Source: Sipunculus nudus (lineage: Eukaryota > Annelida > Sipuncula > Golfingiida > Sipunculidae). From it: a DNA stretch of 64,000 bases. Positions 11,709 to 24,760 of this stretch are shown here, one piece after another. Where the stretch lies: positions 76,890,676-76,954,675 of the forward strand of contig CM049316.1 of NCBI GenBank assembly GCA_026874595.1, written 5' to 3'. Made by a program: the position numbers and the translations under genes. The notes below the pieces were generated by a model. It ran no database searches. It worked only from the letters and a program-made list of their open reading frames with translations, and was not told where the DNA came from. Position 1 is the stretch's first letter, and each line of letters opens with the position of its first letter.

Positions 11709-11820
11709 TTTTAAAATTTAATATTGATCCTTTTAAGTCCTGCATATCTACCTTAGTCATTATGATTTCAGCCAAATGGACATTTCGGACCTGCAAGTTT
11801 CAGACTAGGACATTTTAAAA

Positions 11821-13165
11821 CTAGAATATGGGTAGTCGACAAGCGACTATGTGTATCCACAGAAATCAGAGTGGAACAGGTGAAGTGAGGCATGGATTAA
11901 GTGGCAAGGGGAATAGAGTGAGGTGTGTTGCATATTAGCATGGATGTCTGCAGCGTAAACGTGAATGTAGGTGGTGCCACCTGTCATAAAATCGAGAAAA
12001 TTGTCCAGGATGTATAAACCTGCAAAATTTCAGGTGGATAAGTCAAACCACTGCTCAGATATGAGTGATTTTTTCCCAAGGCAGATGAACAGAAGTACGC
12101 TGTGCATAAGTGGTTGCAGGTGGCGCCACCAGTTTTGCCTATGATGAAGAGCTATGTGAGATCTATACACAAGCAAAATTTTGGCCCTATCGGTCAAACG
12201 GTTCCAAAGATATGCGCTTCGATGTCTGCAGACTAACCGTGAATGTAGGTGGCGTAACCTGTCATAAAATCGAGAATGCTGTCCAGGATGTATAAACCTG
12301 CAAAATTTCAGGTGGATAAGTCAAACCACTTCTGAGATATGAGTGATTTTACCCCAAGGCAGATGAACAGATGGATGCTGTGCATAAGTGGTTGCAGGTG
12401 GCGCCACCAGTTTTGCCTATGATGAAGAGCTATGTGAGATCTATACACATGCAAAGTTTTGGCCCAATCGGGCAAACGGTTCCCGAGATATGAGCTTGGA
12501 TGTCTGCAGAGTAAACATGAATGTCGGTGGTGCCACCTGTCATAAAATCGAAAAAATTGTCCAGGATGTATAAACGTGCAAAATTTCAGGTGGATAAGTC
12601 AAACCACTGCTGAGATATGAGTGATTTTATCCCAAGGCAGATGAACAGATTGACGCTGTGCATAAATGGTTGCAGGTGGCGCCACTAGTTTTGCCTATGA
12701 TGAAGAGCTCTGTGGTATCTATACACATGCAGAATTTTGGTCCAATCGGTCAAACGGTTCCCGAGATATGAGCTTGGATGTCTGCAGAGTAAACGTAAAT
12801 GTAGGTGGCGCCACCTGTCATAAAATCGAGAAAGCTGTCCAGGATGTATAAACCTGCAAAATTTCAGGTGGATAAATCACACCACTGCTGAGATATGAGT
12901 AAAATTATCCCAAGGCAGATGAACAGATGGACGCTGTGCTGAAATTGTTGCAGGTGGCGCCACCATTTTTAGTGTATGTTATAAGCTATCAAAGGGCTAC
13001 ATTTGTGCAAAATTTTTAGCCTGATCGGTCAAACGGTTCCCGAGATATGCGGGTTTAGGTGTGGAAACAGACGCACAAATGGACACTGGGCAGCAAGGAA
13101 AGGTGGGTGGTCAACCAAAAATGAGGGCACAGCAGTTCACATGTGACCTGATGATAAACCCGGTT
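11821..13165 (-). mobile_element. Helitron-like family A, copy 1 (5' end lost)
   Basis: The CTAG terminus (11821) is preceded by AAAA on the plus strand. Inward lie the palindrome arms TAGTCG/CGACTA (11833-11849) and a degenerate arm GTATCCAC. The body is about four tandem units of 277-278 bp (markers at 11968, 12245, 12523, 12801), each with two GGTGGCGCCACC-type palindromes. The hairpin end found in copies at 22842 and 50834 is missing; similarity fades near 13165. Strand follows the Helitron convention that CTAG is the 3' end. It is non-coding: the three near-identical 61-codon frames are repeat shadows. Confidence 0.7.
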
Positions 13166-13560
13166 CGCTTAAAATGCAAAATTTTTTTTCAAACAGTTGA
13201 AAGATATAGTTCCAATAATCTGGGAATTCTGCATCTGAATTGTCACATTGTCTAGACAACCCCCCCCCCCCAAAGCAAGGTCAGTTGCCATGGTGATGTC
13301 TGGACCCCACCTGTTTGTACTGAGTGACCTCTTGACTTGGGTGCTGAAACTCAGCATGTTGTCAAATCTGTTTTCAAATACAGAAAGCCCTTTTCAATTG
13401 GCTACAATGCTTTTTTTAAACTGTATTTACCCAATCTATTCTTATAAAACTGACAGAACCCTACCATAGAATGATTCTTGTAAAGTTTAAACCAATCAGC
13501 TTAACAGTTTCATCATAAATCAAGTGTAAAAGCTAGAAGAGTTTAAAATTACATTTTCGC
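13166..13560. other. No gene; poly-C tract
   Basis: Contains a run of twelve Cs at 13261-13272. No coding or RNA feature is seen. Confidence 0.5.
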
Positions 13561-14075
13561 TTGTAAAAAGCACATCAATGTAGGTGGCGCCACCAATACC
13601 TCAAAATCAGATATGACATATGTGACAAACATTGGAATAAATTTTAGTGATTATAGCTCTAGCCGTTTCTGAGACTTTAATTTTAGTGTGCTTTTTGGAC
13701 ATATGACTAAGTTCAACCTCCTGTAACTCGGCCAAAAATCTCCGAACTGGAACCATTCGAACAAACTTGAGAGAATTGAGATCGTTTCTGTTAAATATTG
13801 GAAAATTTGGCTTGACAGTTTCAGAGAAGAAGATTTTTAAAGCTTTTTTAGCTTTTTCCCTATAAAATCTAAGAAAATGCAGTTAGAAAAAAAAAAAAAA
13901 ATCCGATAGAGTTTTTCAGATGACTGATTATTTGTAAAACATTTGGTGATGCTAGCTCCTGTCATTTTTGAGATAGCTATGGTTAACGTACACACGACGC
14001 ACGACACACGACGTACGACGGACGACGCCGCACCATCGCATAAGCTCACAGGTTCGCTAAAAAATCGATCAGAGG
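13561..14075 (-). mobile_element. Helitron-like fragment of another family
   Basis: It contains one exact GGTGGCGCCACC (13583-13594). Its right end has an ACGACGCACGAC-type GACG-rich run (13990-14030) followed by AAGCTCACAGGTTCGCTAAA. This is the same arrangement (GACG-rich tract, then a GCTCA...GCTAA terminus) seen at the ends of family D. The opposite terminus was not found. Confidence 0.45.
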
Positions 14076-15095
14076 AAAAATGTGATTGTCACGGATGGGG
14101 TATCGGACCACACACCCCTTGATCCGCGACATGATAGTATCGTGATTAAATAGTAAATAAAGGACGTGTGTCCTACAGCCACGATCCCTGTGTCAATGCA
14201 TTGTGTCGATCAGAAATGAATGATTTGTAAAGTCCCAAACGCGCAAGATGTCGTGAAACCCTTTACTATCAGATCTATATTTTTCCATTCCTGTAATTGA
14301 TATGCCTTTCTCTTTTAAAACGAATGCATTTTTTTCAATTAACTGTGTACCTGAGTTTTTCATGAAATCTTATTTTTTTTGTCTTACTTACCTTTTAATA
14401 TAACTTCCCCATGACTTCAGAGTTTTTTATTCATGTCAGGTATTCGCCACAAACGACTACCAAATGAATGGCCCTAATCCACGCAATATGGACATGCACC
14501 TTTATCACGAGAATTTAAGAACCCTAGCACTAAGGTAGAATCTCTCTCTCTCTCTCTCTCTTTCTGAATGGAGATTTTTTCACCTACTTTATGTTTAATA
14601 GTCGTAAATACAGAAAACCGTCTCGAGTTGACACGTTGATGTAAACGGTCACTCGTCTCGCTACTCTGACTGGTATATAAACACGTGGTTCTCGCATGAC
14701 AGATTGCAAAGGTGAAGCAGATGAATACAAGAATAGATTTTTACTGTTACATTGCTCTTCTTGACCTTAATTCCCATAGGTGAGTGTTTTATACAAAAAA
14801 ACATAATGTCATCAGAAAAGAATATCAGCACACCACTACACAATGGAGCCTTAGCGCCCCCATGCGGCAGTGGAGCGCAGTACATTGTACACTCTCTTAG
14901 AAAGTGATAGACGGCACCCGAGCAGTGCTCTTATGGAAACTTGAAAAGCCAGTTTAATACTGAGATTAAGCCAGTGAAACTGGATAGAACGTCAGGTTAA
15001 AAGATAATCACTGTTCCTGAAAATATCATGAAAATCAGAGGTGTTACATGTGAGTGTTACGTAATATGTAAGCGAATGCTTTGTATCTTGTAGGG
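14076..15095. other. No gene recognised
   Basis: A short TC tract lies near 14542-14561. The only frame of note, 14661-14885 on the minus strand, has no recognisable similarity. Confidence 0.5.
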
Positions 15096-15520
15096 TATAA
15101 CTATATCCGCCGAATGGAATTTCGCAGATATTTTTTTTTCACGCGGGTTCCGCTTTCGTTTCCGGAGAACTCCTCCGACACCCTGAACGGACTCTATGAC
15201 ACCTGACATAATTACAGGGTCATATATAAACTGATGCCTAACAAAGATTGGTTGCGCCAACAAAGGCCCGAAATATCGCATGTCTATCTAGATCGTTAAT
15301 ACCTTAATCTTCTTCTGTCTGTTTTTTTTTAAAATAACACATGTCTCATGAGTGCCTTAATGAATTGGCCTGAAATATTTCATGCCGATCCATCTTGGAT
15401 AACTTTCTCATACATGTGACATGTGGCGCCACCTACAATCACGTGTTCATAAAATACAAAACAGTGGTTTTGATGCATTGCCCTGAAAATGTGCAGTTTC
15501 ATAGATCCAGCATCATAGCG
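15096..15520 (+). mobile_element. Helitron-like family A fragment, hairpin end present
   Basis: ATATCCGCCGAAT (15103-15115) and the opposed TTCGCAGATAT (15121-15131) form the decayed terminal hairpin. Next come TCCGGAGAACTCCTCC (15160-15175), also present in the copy at 50834, and GTGGCGCCACCTA (15423-15435). The CTAG end is missing. Confidence 0.6.
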
Positions 15521-16555
15521 GATTATAACTGCATGGCCCCTGGTTGTTCTTCGAGTAGGGACCCTTTTGTCACACTTTTAACGATGGTTCAAGGGAAAAT
15601 AGTAATTATGTTGATTTTCATCCACATTTAAGCGTGTGATAAAATCATAAGAATATTTAGTATGCAGTGGCTATATTAAGCCACTATCAGATGCAACATT
15701 ACGAGTTATTTTCATTACAAAATCATGAATTAAATCAATGCAATTCAGTGAAAGTAAAGAATCATTAATATGACCTATCACTGCCGCCCGATAACTGATG
15801 TTATAGTGACGTCGAACGTAATGCACATTTTAGAGGTAACCCCAGCCTAGGAAAATAATAAATACACCAGTGATATTAGACAGTTGCAGATCTCTGTGTT
15901 AAGACTATGTAAAGACCTCTATGTAAAGATCAACAGAATGACATAGATATTCTGATTAACTTGAATTAATAACATGAATTTTAAATAGATTGAATCCATA
16001 GCATTTTGTATATACTGCGTGAACTGTGGGAATTCAAAGATTATTCTTGGAGTGATTTTTTGAACAGCCATTTTGTCGTATATCTTTATATACGATCCTC
16101 TGGACATTTATAACCCCGCCACTAAAGATTTGCATATTGCCATTAATTTCTCTTATTTATCTGATTTTCATTTACGTTCCTCATTGAACACATGAGAGTC
16201 GCTTTTCTTATAAATGAATTACATCTTATTTCGGTTTGAACACTTCCCATTTTTTACAATATAAGAATTGCCGTGCGCAGGAAAAAATACAACAACACTT
16301 GTTTGCAATCAAAGGAATATTGGGGGTTCCTATATTGTGGGAAGCTCCCAGAACAGTGTTTGCATTCACTTATTCAGCCCATATTCCAATGTCCATTCGT
16401 GCATACGTGACTTTATCAGAGGCGTACCCAGCGTTTTGCCACCCGGGGCGGTTTTAGAACTTGCCGCCCCTCTTAAGGTAGCATCCTGTATCCCTAATGA
16501 ACACAAAAGTTGTTTTAATTTATAGACCCCATAAAGTAACATAATGTAATGTGTA
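15521..16555. other. No gene recognised
   Basis: No coding or RNA gene signal. AGAGGCGTACCCAGCG near 16421 resembles the hAT-like terminal motif discussed in the findings. Confidence 0.5.
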
Positions 16556-18420
16556 AAGATTCCAGACGCTTGAGAGATATTGATGATTTGTTCAACAATA
16601 TTATTGATATATTAAATAGAAGAGATAAAGTCTTCAACTCAGAGCAGAATGCCAATCATCATAAGTATAATGTGCCTGGTTGGAATGAGAATGTGAGGTA
16701 CTATTGTAAGACTGCATGCTCGTGAGGCATGTATTATGTGGCGTTATTGTGGTAAACCAGAACAAGGGGAAGTGTGTAGAGTAAATTGTAATGAATACGG
16801 GGAGAGCCAGATTTAAGTATGCAAGTCGTAAAAATAAGAATAATTATAGAACTACTGTGGCTGATAAATTAGCTGACGACATAGGTAATAAATCTGATAG
16901 AGCTTTTTGGAAAGACATAAACAGGATTTCAAAGAGTAAAACTAAATTACTTAATTCTGTCGCTTGACCTAATAATATAGCAGCAATGTGGAAGGCCAAT
17001 TATGAACTTATATTTAACTCTGTCAGTAAGAGTAATTGTTCTCAAACGTACAGGAATCTTGGAGAAAAGGACATCAAATTTGAGGAACAAATGATTGTTG
17101 ATTTGAATTAAATAAGTTACATAATCAAGGAGCTTAAATCTAATAAAGCTCCTGAACTTGATGGTATTGAAGCTGAGCACCTTGTTGGGAACTAAAAGCA
17201 CTGAGCTGTTTATGTCGGCTATATTTGTACATGGGCATGTTCCAATTCAAATGTTGAAATCTGTAATTGTGCCCATCATTAAAGATAAAAATAAGAGAGT
17301 TTCTGATAAAAAATAATTATAGAGAAATATGTTTATCCAATGTGTTATGTAAAGTTCTTGAAATATATTATTACGTCGAATGAACCGGTTTCTTTCTACT
17401 ACAGATATGTGGTTTGGCTTTAAGAATATGCTTGGTACTGAAATGTGTGTACTGATATTGAAAGAATTACTTCAATATTATATGAAATTTGGTTCTGATA
17501 TGTATGTTGTTTTTTTGGACGCTTCCAAGGCTTTCGGCAAGGTGAATCATAGTAAATTAATGTCACTACTTGTTAACAATGGGGTGAGACAAGGTTGAAT
17601 CCTTTCCTCTTTACTCTTTAATATGTATATGAATGGTCTGAGTGTTCATCTAAATGAGTTACAAATTTCGTGCAGTTGCAAATACTCAGTATATTGTGAA
17701 TTTAATCATTTAATGTATGCAGATGATCTGGTATTATTTAACCCTTCTGATAAAGGGGTACAAACCTTGACTTATACCGGCACTGTGTATGGTAAAGAAA
17801 ATGATATTAATACCAAGTAAGAAATCACAATTCATGTTTATTGACACTAAGAACAGGGACTATAGAAGTGACATCAAGTTAGGTGGTCAGGTGCTGACTG
17901 AAACTCAATCATATAAGTACCTTTGGCATATCATAAATAACACTGTCATTGATGATGATGATATGTTGGCCAAACGAAGAGCCTTTTATGTAAAGAGTGA
18001 CATGCTTGTGAAAGTTTTCCGTTTTTGTTTATCTGCAATGAAGAGCTAATTCTTCCAGACTCAATGTAGTAATATGTATCTGTGTACCCTTTGGGTCAGG
18101 TTTAAAGTGCTTTTTTTCAGAAATATATCTAGCAGCATATATCAATGCTTTTCGAATTCTGCATAATTCTCTTATTGGTGCTTTGATTAACAGTGATGTA
18201 TTTAATCATTCTCTTTTATTACAGAACTGGCAGAAGATTTTATATCTTATACAAATGTAAACTGTGATATGTGTGATATGAGCTTATAAGCATTATAGTT
18301 TTTTTAATCAGTATATCAGTATATTATATTTTTACATGTTTTATGTAACCAAGGATATGATTACAATGTAATGTATGATTGTCTGAAATAGAATAATAAT
18401 AAATAATGAAAATTAAAATA
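16556..18420 (+). pseudogene. Decayed APE-type non-LTR retrotransposon (LINE), reverse transcriptase region
   Basis: Frames interrupted by stops and shifts spell a LINE second ORF. NVPGWNE (around 16670) belongs to the spacer after the endonuclease. VVFLDASKAFGKVNH (about 17505-17550) is reverse transcriptase motif A with an altered residue after F, and GVRQG then a stop is the next motif. MYADDLVLF (YADD at 17715-17726) is the catalytic core. KYLWHIINN and the following AKRRAFYVKSDMLVK (17910-18030) are the thumb/C-terminal segment. Reverse transcription would copy its own RNA at the insertion site; this copy cannot. The endonuclease half is missing upstream, so it is 5' truncated as is usual for LINEs. 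Confidence 0.85.
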
Positions 18421-18547
18421 ACCATTATTTTAAACCTGGTAAAGTTTTCTCTCTAATAATCACATTTTTAACTTTTCACTTTTTACCTTTAAAAGGTACA
18501 TAAGTTTAAGCACCAAGTAACAGTAAGTCACGTTTTAGTCGACTGAT
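18421..18547. other. LINE 3' flank, AT-rich
   Basis: Includes a run of AAATAATAATAAATAATG-type sequence just before it, possibly the LINE tail. No other feature. Confidence 0.4.
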
Positions 18548-18696
18548 ATTAAACTATATGACAATATCTCAAAAGTGTTTTTTTTCTCTACTGTGTGTCT
18601 TCTTGTTGAAAAATGAAACTTGATTTTTTTTTATTCAATCAAATGACCAAGCAATAAAAAAAATGCTTTTGAGATATTGTGATGTAGTTTAATATA
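18548..18696. repeat. Short fold-back repeat
   Basis: The left arm TATTAAACTATATGACAATATC...AAAAG (18548-18588) is repeated in inverted orientation at 18654-18696 with a few differences. The loop is about 65 bases. It resembles a small MITE or decayed fold-back element. Confidence 0.65.
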
Positions 18697-20575
18697 AGCC
18701 TGTTAAAAGCTCCTTTGCTGTGTTACAGGGAGCTTAAAATAGCGTACTGTTTATTTTATTTTCTTTTTCATTTAAATGTTAAAACATTTGAAAATGATTA
18801 CAAACGTAAAAAAATATGTATACCATCAGTAAAAAGCGTTGGATATTTAAAACTGATGTAACTTTATTGTTCTAATATGACTTTAAAACAACTTTTGGAT
18901 TGATTTTAGATATTGGGGGTTAAGCCAGTTGTGTTACCTTTACAACATTTTAGAAGTGGAAATATATGCAAAATATATGGTCTTCATCATAGATGTTTTG
19001 TTGACAACACCATTGCATCATGTAATTCACTAAAAGGACATCTTTCGCCGCACACTCAAAGGAAATTACCTTCTTTGCTAATGAAAACCGTAAGATCTCT
19101 CTGACTTACCCCAAACAAGGGTGTATATAACGTTTAGTTCATGGCAAATGATAATTCATAACTGTAGATAATACCATTATATTGCAGGTTTCACATATGA
19201 TGTGGAAACGCAATTTTTCATGTTCACACGATCTGTGATTAACTTAAAACTTACCATGCTAAGACAGCATTTTGTGACATATTGAATTCAAAAACTGAAC
19301 CAAAACATCATGTAACTTATTATTCCATCTCTGTTTTATCGGATATCTGGTACTGGATTTAAAAAAAAAAAGGTGAAATATTTGGATAAAAAATGAAAAC
19401 TGTTTAATATATTATCCCCAAAGTAAAAAAAAAGACATTTTTATTCAAGACTACGTCATATCAAAATAATATTCTTTCTGCACTTCGCGTAATTTGAATT
19501 TAAAATTAGTGATTATTCAGTAATTATTAAAGTATCGTATTAAATTAAAGTTATGTGTACCAACTTATAGATGGCATATCATTGTTGTTTATTGAAACGG
19601 TTTCACAAATACCGGTAGATAACAGTTGCGCATCGGGGGGGGGGGGGGGTGTCAAGGGGGTCCTGACCACTAAACACTAATCCAAACTGAAAAAAAATAG
19701 CCATCTTCGTACAAATGAATCTGGACCTTTCTGGTGAACTCGCCATGCTACATCTCAGTACTATACAAAAACCAAAATCCCCCCCCCCCCCCACCTCCTT
19801 AACGTGCCGCCCCCGCTAGGTCCGCCACTGGACTTTATATATGTGAATATTCATTGATGAGGTCTTTATTCCTTGATGACTTAAGTTGGGAATGCGTGAT
19901 GTGGAATCCGGCATGCGGAATGCGGAAATGGTGTAGAGAAACGTCATTTGTACTGGCACGGCGGCATGCATGTTTTATATATATGTTGCCCGTAGAGCGA
20001 TTCGTTTTGCAGTGTACATACGCATTCCGCATGCCGGGTCCGCGCATAACGAATCTCAGATGATTTATTTAATCAATAGCGATTATGTCCGCATCTCGCA
20101 CATATGTTATCTTAGCTTAATTTATTCTTCCTTAGCCTACTCCATGATTGCGTGAATTGTGGTAAACAAACAAATACAAACACTTTCACATGGACGGGAA
20201 TGAACCTCTTGGCGGAGGGAAAACCACTATGTGCAACCACTCCCTGCATGCATGTCTTATATATGATGAACCCACCTCATAATTTCGGCTATCTGGGGGG
20301 TTTCATAACGGCCTGTCCGGAAAACTTACTATTCACCTTTAATATATATTTGAATTTTTTTATGATAATGAGTGGTACCTTTTAATTTTTGCTCACTCTT
20401 ATTGTTATCTGAGGTTTAATAACCTACCCAAAACACATGGCAATGACAGTCGACATCCCTCTCTCCTCGCCACGTTTTTTAAAATTTATTTTCGGGGGGG
20501 GGGGTAGCTGCTGCAGCCCAGTCAGCCAGCCCCTTAATCCGCCCTTGTCTATAGCATGGCATTATCTCGTATGTA
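18697..20575. other. No gene; poly-G and poly-C tracts and inverted repeats
   Basis: Holds a G run near 19636, a C run near 19780, GTCCGCCACTGG near 19820 (hAT-like end motif) and a 15-bp perfect inverted repeat at 19910/20035. No gene is recognised. Confidence 0.5.
19910..20035. repeat. 15-bp perfect inverted repeat
   Basis: GGCATGCGGAATGCG at 19910-19924 and its exact reverse complement at 20021-20035, separated by 96 bases. CpG-containing and GC-rich in an AT-rich setting; possibly terminal repeats of a tiny element. Confidence 0.6.
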
Positions 20576-20579
20576 ATAA

Positions 20580-20874
20580 TGGTGTCGCCACCATCATGCT
20601 GTCCATCTGTGTGTCTTTATCAGGAATGGTTTGATGTATCAGCCTGAAATTTTGCATGTCCAAAGTTCTTTGAAAGCATTCTCTGGTACACATGGCTTGT
20701 GGTGACACCTACAATAATTGTGATTGAGTTTAAATTTGTTACGTCCGAATAAGGATATTTTGGCATCGAAATGTAGATGACTTTCGTGTCAGGAGACATG
20801 CCATGCCTAACTTTGTCCATGTCTCTCTGATTCGGCGGGTACATGTAGTCGCTTGTCGATCCTCTATATTCTAG
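20580..20874 (+). mobile_element. Helitron-like family A fragment with CTAG end
   Basis: Its right end reads GGCGGGTAC, then TAGTCGCTTGTCGA, then CTAG at 20871-20874, matching the terminus of the complete copies. GTGTCGCCACC near 20583 is a decayed core palindrome. The hairpin end is missing. Confidence 0.65.
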
Positions 20875-22841
20875 TACAGTGACAACTGCATAAACGTGCA
20901 GAACCCTTGAAATTTAACCGTCAGATTTGCTCTTGATTGGAAATTGTAGCTTATTATCTGAATTTTCTTAGTATTAACGTAAAGCCGTGTGTAACAGAAT
21001 AGGAGTGGGTGGGGATAGATTGTAATGAGATTCAGTGTTCTTCATGACGTTAACACATGTGAGCCAGAAATGAGCATCCACATGTTTATAATTCTTCTTC
21101 ACTAGGTCCACTTTATGATTGAAACTGACCTGTTTGTTCATCAAAACTATCATTTTAATAATTAAACACATTTGATATAGCGGGGTATATTAGCACATGT
21201 CAGATGCTCGAAATGTAATCTTATTTACAACAGAGTAGTTCCTCCAAAGGCTTCAATTTCACCGGGACCATGCAAAGTTTACATCCACGAGTAAAAAAAA
21301 AATTCATTGGGTCATCATTCAGCATAATATAATTGATACAAACATTTCTTCGTTAAATTTTCGCTGCAAGCCCTGGAAATCAAACTGAGCCGAAAGGATT
21401 TCCGTCAGGTAGCGCAACACAACAGTGACCAGTCAAGAAATTTTGTGAAGGAGACCGCCATGTCAACACTCGAAAGTAAATGGAGTCAGTCGGGATAAGG
21501 TTAGGTATGAAAATGAGAAATAAGGGCATCACACAACCTTTTGGGGTTTAAAAGAAGGCTTCATATGTTGCACCAATAAGCAGCTAAAGAAACAGGATAA
21601 AGCAGCACTCCGGTTCAAGCAGGAAGGGAGAAGTACGTACTACTACGCAAGTGAAGCCTACCAATATGACGGAACGATGAACTCTAATAAGATATTCCTA
21701 GATGTCTCCATCAAGGGAGTAAATGGATTATCCATACCAAGCATTATCCCTAATTGTCTACCATTGGGAAAGTGCTCAGAGTGACACTTGTGCTGAACAT
21801 TTCAGCGTTTTCCTGCATAATCCTTCCACAGTCAGTGCCGACACTCTGCACCACATCCATCCGAGGCCTACAATCGATAGATTGGACTCCTCCACGACAC
21901 AAGCTGTCGAAAAATCTGGCAACCAAAGAAGCTGGGAAAACCTTTATATTGAGTGAGATTCCAACATAAGTTTTCAAGTATCAGGACATGCAGCATTTTG
22001 AGTATCCTCTGCCTTTAGGAAGGAAGCGGTCATGCGAGGATACCACGGCTGTTTTCCATTATTATAAAGTAGACAAGCTCAGCAATCAGACAGCACATCA
22101 AAAATACCCATTTTGTCTATCGCTGCGAAGATATTGGCGTGTACCATTGCCGGCTGATCTTAACATCCTCATGGGTGAACCATCCAGATTCATTGGCCGT
22201 TATACCACTGAATTGTCGGTCAGGTGCAAGAAAAGTGGCACAGCCTGTATGCAATCTTTCTTGACCTGACTAAGGTCAAGAGGAGACCATGTAGATAATC
22301 GCAGGGCAATTCGACTGCCCCTTTGCGTTTGTGAACTTGATTCGCCGGTTTCATGGAAATAAAATGCACAAGGCTGTTGTTGGTACCAGTCTTTTCTGTG
22401 GATGTGAGGCCTAGACATTGGAACTTTGATATAAAATATAACGCCTCAGCACAATATCCATCTTCAGAATCAGGTGGACATGTATTACAAACCTAGATGT
22501 TTAAAAATAAGTCGATACAATGATTATGAAACTTCAGCTTCGATTGTTATGACATCCGCATGTAGGCCTCCAAAATTCCCAAGCTGTATGATGAACTCTG
22601 CTCCGGCTAAAGAAGAGGAAGCGTCCAAATGCTTTAAGAACTGTGTGATGACGAACATCTGCCTAAGCTGCCAGGGGTTCACATACATGTAGGACATGAC
22701 ATTTGTAAAAAGCTGAAAAGATGAGGAAGGAAGCACCAGCCGGAAAAAAAGCAGCAGCAGTATCAGCTAAATCTGCAGTACTCCGGACAAAAATCAGTCA
22801 TCCAACACGATCGAGAATAGATCCCCTGAACCATATATAAA
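20875..22841. other. No gene recognised
   Basis: Several frames of 60-93 codons occur between 21700 and 22740, some better balanced in composition than the surroundings. None shows a domain or a coherent splice pattern that I can name, so they are left unassigned. Confidence 0.45.
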
Positions 22842-23946
22842 CTAGAATACGGGTAGTCGACAAGCGACTTCATGTATCCGCCGAAATCTGAGTAGGACGG
22901 GTGAAGTGAGGCAATGATTGAGTGGCAAGCGGAAATAGAGTGAGATGTGTGGCATATTAGCATGGATGTCTGCCCTGTAAAAATGATATTTGAAAGAGAA
23001 AGCTATTAGGATGTATACATATGCAAAAATTTCAGGTGGATAAGTCGAACCACTGCTCAGATATAAGTGATTTTTTACCCAAGGCAGATCAACAGATGGA
23101 CACCATGCAAAAATGGTTGTAAGTTGGGCCACCAAATTTGTATAAGCTGTAGAGCTATGTAGGATCTATACTCATGCAAAATTTTAGGCCGATACGTTAA
23201 ACCAGTCCTGAGATATTAGCATGGATGTCTGCAGCCGAAATGTGCAAGTAGGTGGCGCCACCTGATATTTGAAAGAGAAAGCTATTTGAGATGTATACAT
23301 ATGCAAAATCTTAGGCAGATAAGTCAAACCGCTGCTGAGATAAGAGTGATTTTATCCCACGGAAGACAAACAGCAGGACGCTGTGCAAAAATGGTTGCAG
23401 GTGACACCACCAGTTTTGTATATGATAAAGCGTTATATGGGATTTATATGCATGCAAAATTTCAGGCCGATACATCAAACAAGTCTTGAGGTATTAGCCT
23501 GGATGTCTGCAGCCTGAACATGAATGTAGGTGGCACCACCTGTCATATAATCAAGATAGCTATCAAGGTTGGACATGCATGCAAATTTCAGGTGGACAAG
23601 TCCAACCACTGCAGAGATATGAGTTATTTTAAACCAAGGCAGATGAACAGATGGCACTGTGCACAAATAGCGCCACCGTTTTTTATGTATGTTATAAAAC
23701 TAACCAAGAGCTACATTCGTGCACAATTTCAGCCCGATTGGTCAAACGAGTCCGAAGATGTGTGGGTTAATGTGTCAAAACAGACGCACAGATGGACGCA
23801 CCAGTTCATATATGACCCGATAATGGTGCCATGTTTCGAAAAAAAATCTGTCCAGTGGTCTCAGAGTTCTATTCCGGCAACGAACGCGGCGGCGGCGGAA
23901 CCCGGTCAAAAACATAGTATCCGCAAAACTTTGTTTTGGCGGATAC
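22842..23946 (-). mobile_element. Helitron-like family A, complete copy of 1.1 kb
   Basis: The left end is CTAG (22842) after AAA, palindrome arms TAGTCG/CGACT (22854-22869), then arm GTATCCGCC (22874-22882). The body is a family A core with GGTGGCGCCACC at 23251-23262. A CGG run (23886-23898) is followed by a terminal hairpin at 23917-23946: inner arm GTATCCGCAAAAC, loop TTT, outer arm GTTTTGGCGGATAC. The inner arm lacks one base relative to the outer. The outer arm pairs with the left-end arm. No coding. It is inferred to be a non-autonomous Helitron2/HINE-type element. Confidence 0.78.
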
Positions 23947-24229
23947 AATAATACACAAGAGACCCACATTGAATTCATCGTCGGACATGGTGGACTTCTA
24001 AGATTCCAGTCATGTATATCTCGAGTTCAGACCAAGTATAACTCGAGTTCAGACCACAAACAACACCGTGCACTTTGAGTATTAGCATAAGGCAAAAGGC
24101 AGACCTACAGGTTTAAAACATGAAGTATAATCACTAATAATATGCAATATTCTATTGCAGCATTGTATACATGTAAACACGTGCTGGTAGTGTTTTTACA
24201 GTAAGCACGACAGTGCTTCAGCTCTAAGT
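23947..24229. other. No gene recognised
   Basis: ACTCGAGTTCAGACCA occurs twice between 24018 and 24056. Nothing else is seen. Confidence 0.5.
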
Positions 24230-24760
24230 CTATATGAAGGCTAATAGGCTGTTGTCGTCACCGTTGCCGCCCGTCCGTCCCTCCGGCGTCCGTCAACTTA
24301 TGAGCTTGAATTTAAAAAAGAATTTAACACAGGTGCTTCTTTTCTTCAGGCCAGATGCATATCTGCAAAATCAATTTGAAGATCGGTAACCTTGACATAA
24401 TATTAAAGGTCACAGAGCTGTATATATGGAAAAAAATGAGTGGATCATCATTAAGTATTTGCCTTCATGATCTGTAACTGTTGCACGAGTTTGTTTGAGC
24501 CAGCTACAACATCTAAATTTCAACTTATCCATGTCGCTTTTTTAATTTTTTTTTGTCTTGTGAGCAGGATTTCTAAAAAAATTTCAACACAGGTACTTAA
24601 TTTCTTCTTGATGGATGTATAACAAGGAATTCTTGATCAGGTGTGTAATGTGTGCCCTCTAGATTTGCTAAGGACTAACCTAGGGGAAAACATAATGAAT
24701 TAATTTCTCTGCTTAATGCACTGAAATATCATAATCTTTAAAAGGCCTGAAACCACCAAA
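24230..24760. repeat. Possible Helitron-like fragment
   Basis: Starts with a CCGTCCGTCCCTCCGGCGTC tract like the GACG-rich subterminal tracts of family D in reverse orientation, followed by AT-rich filler. No termini are visible, so the call is weak. Confidence 0.3.

Noticed and set aside
12110-12851. Three near-identical 61-codon frames as a peptide gene family
   Set aside because: They coincide with the 278-bp tandem core of a Helitron-like element and share its non-coding relatives elsewhere.
21723-22692. Possible multi-exon gene
   Set aside because: Frames of 70-93 codons have no recognised family, and no consistent splice-linked reading could be built.
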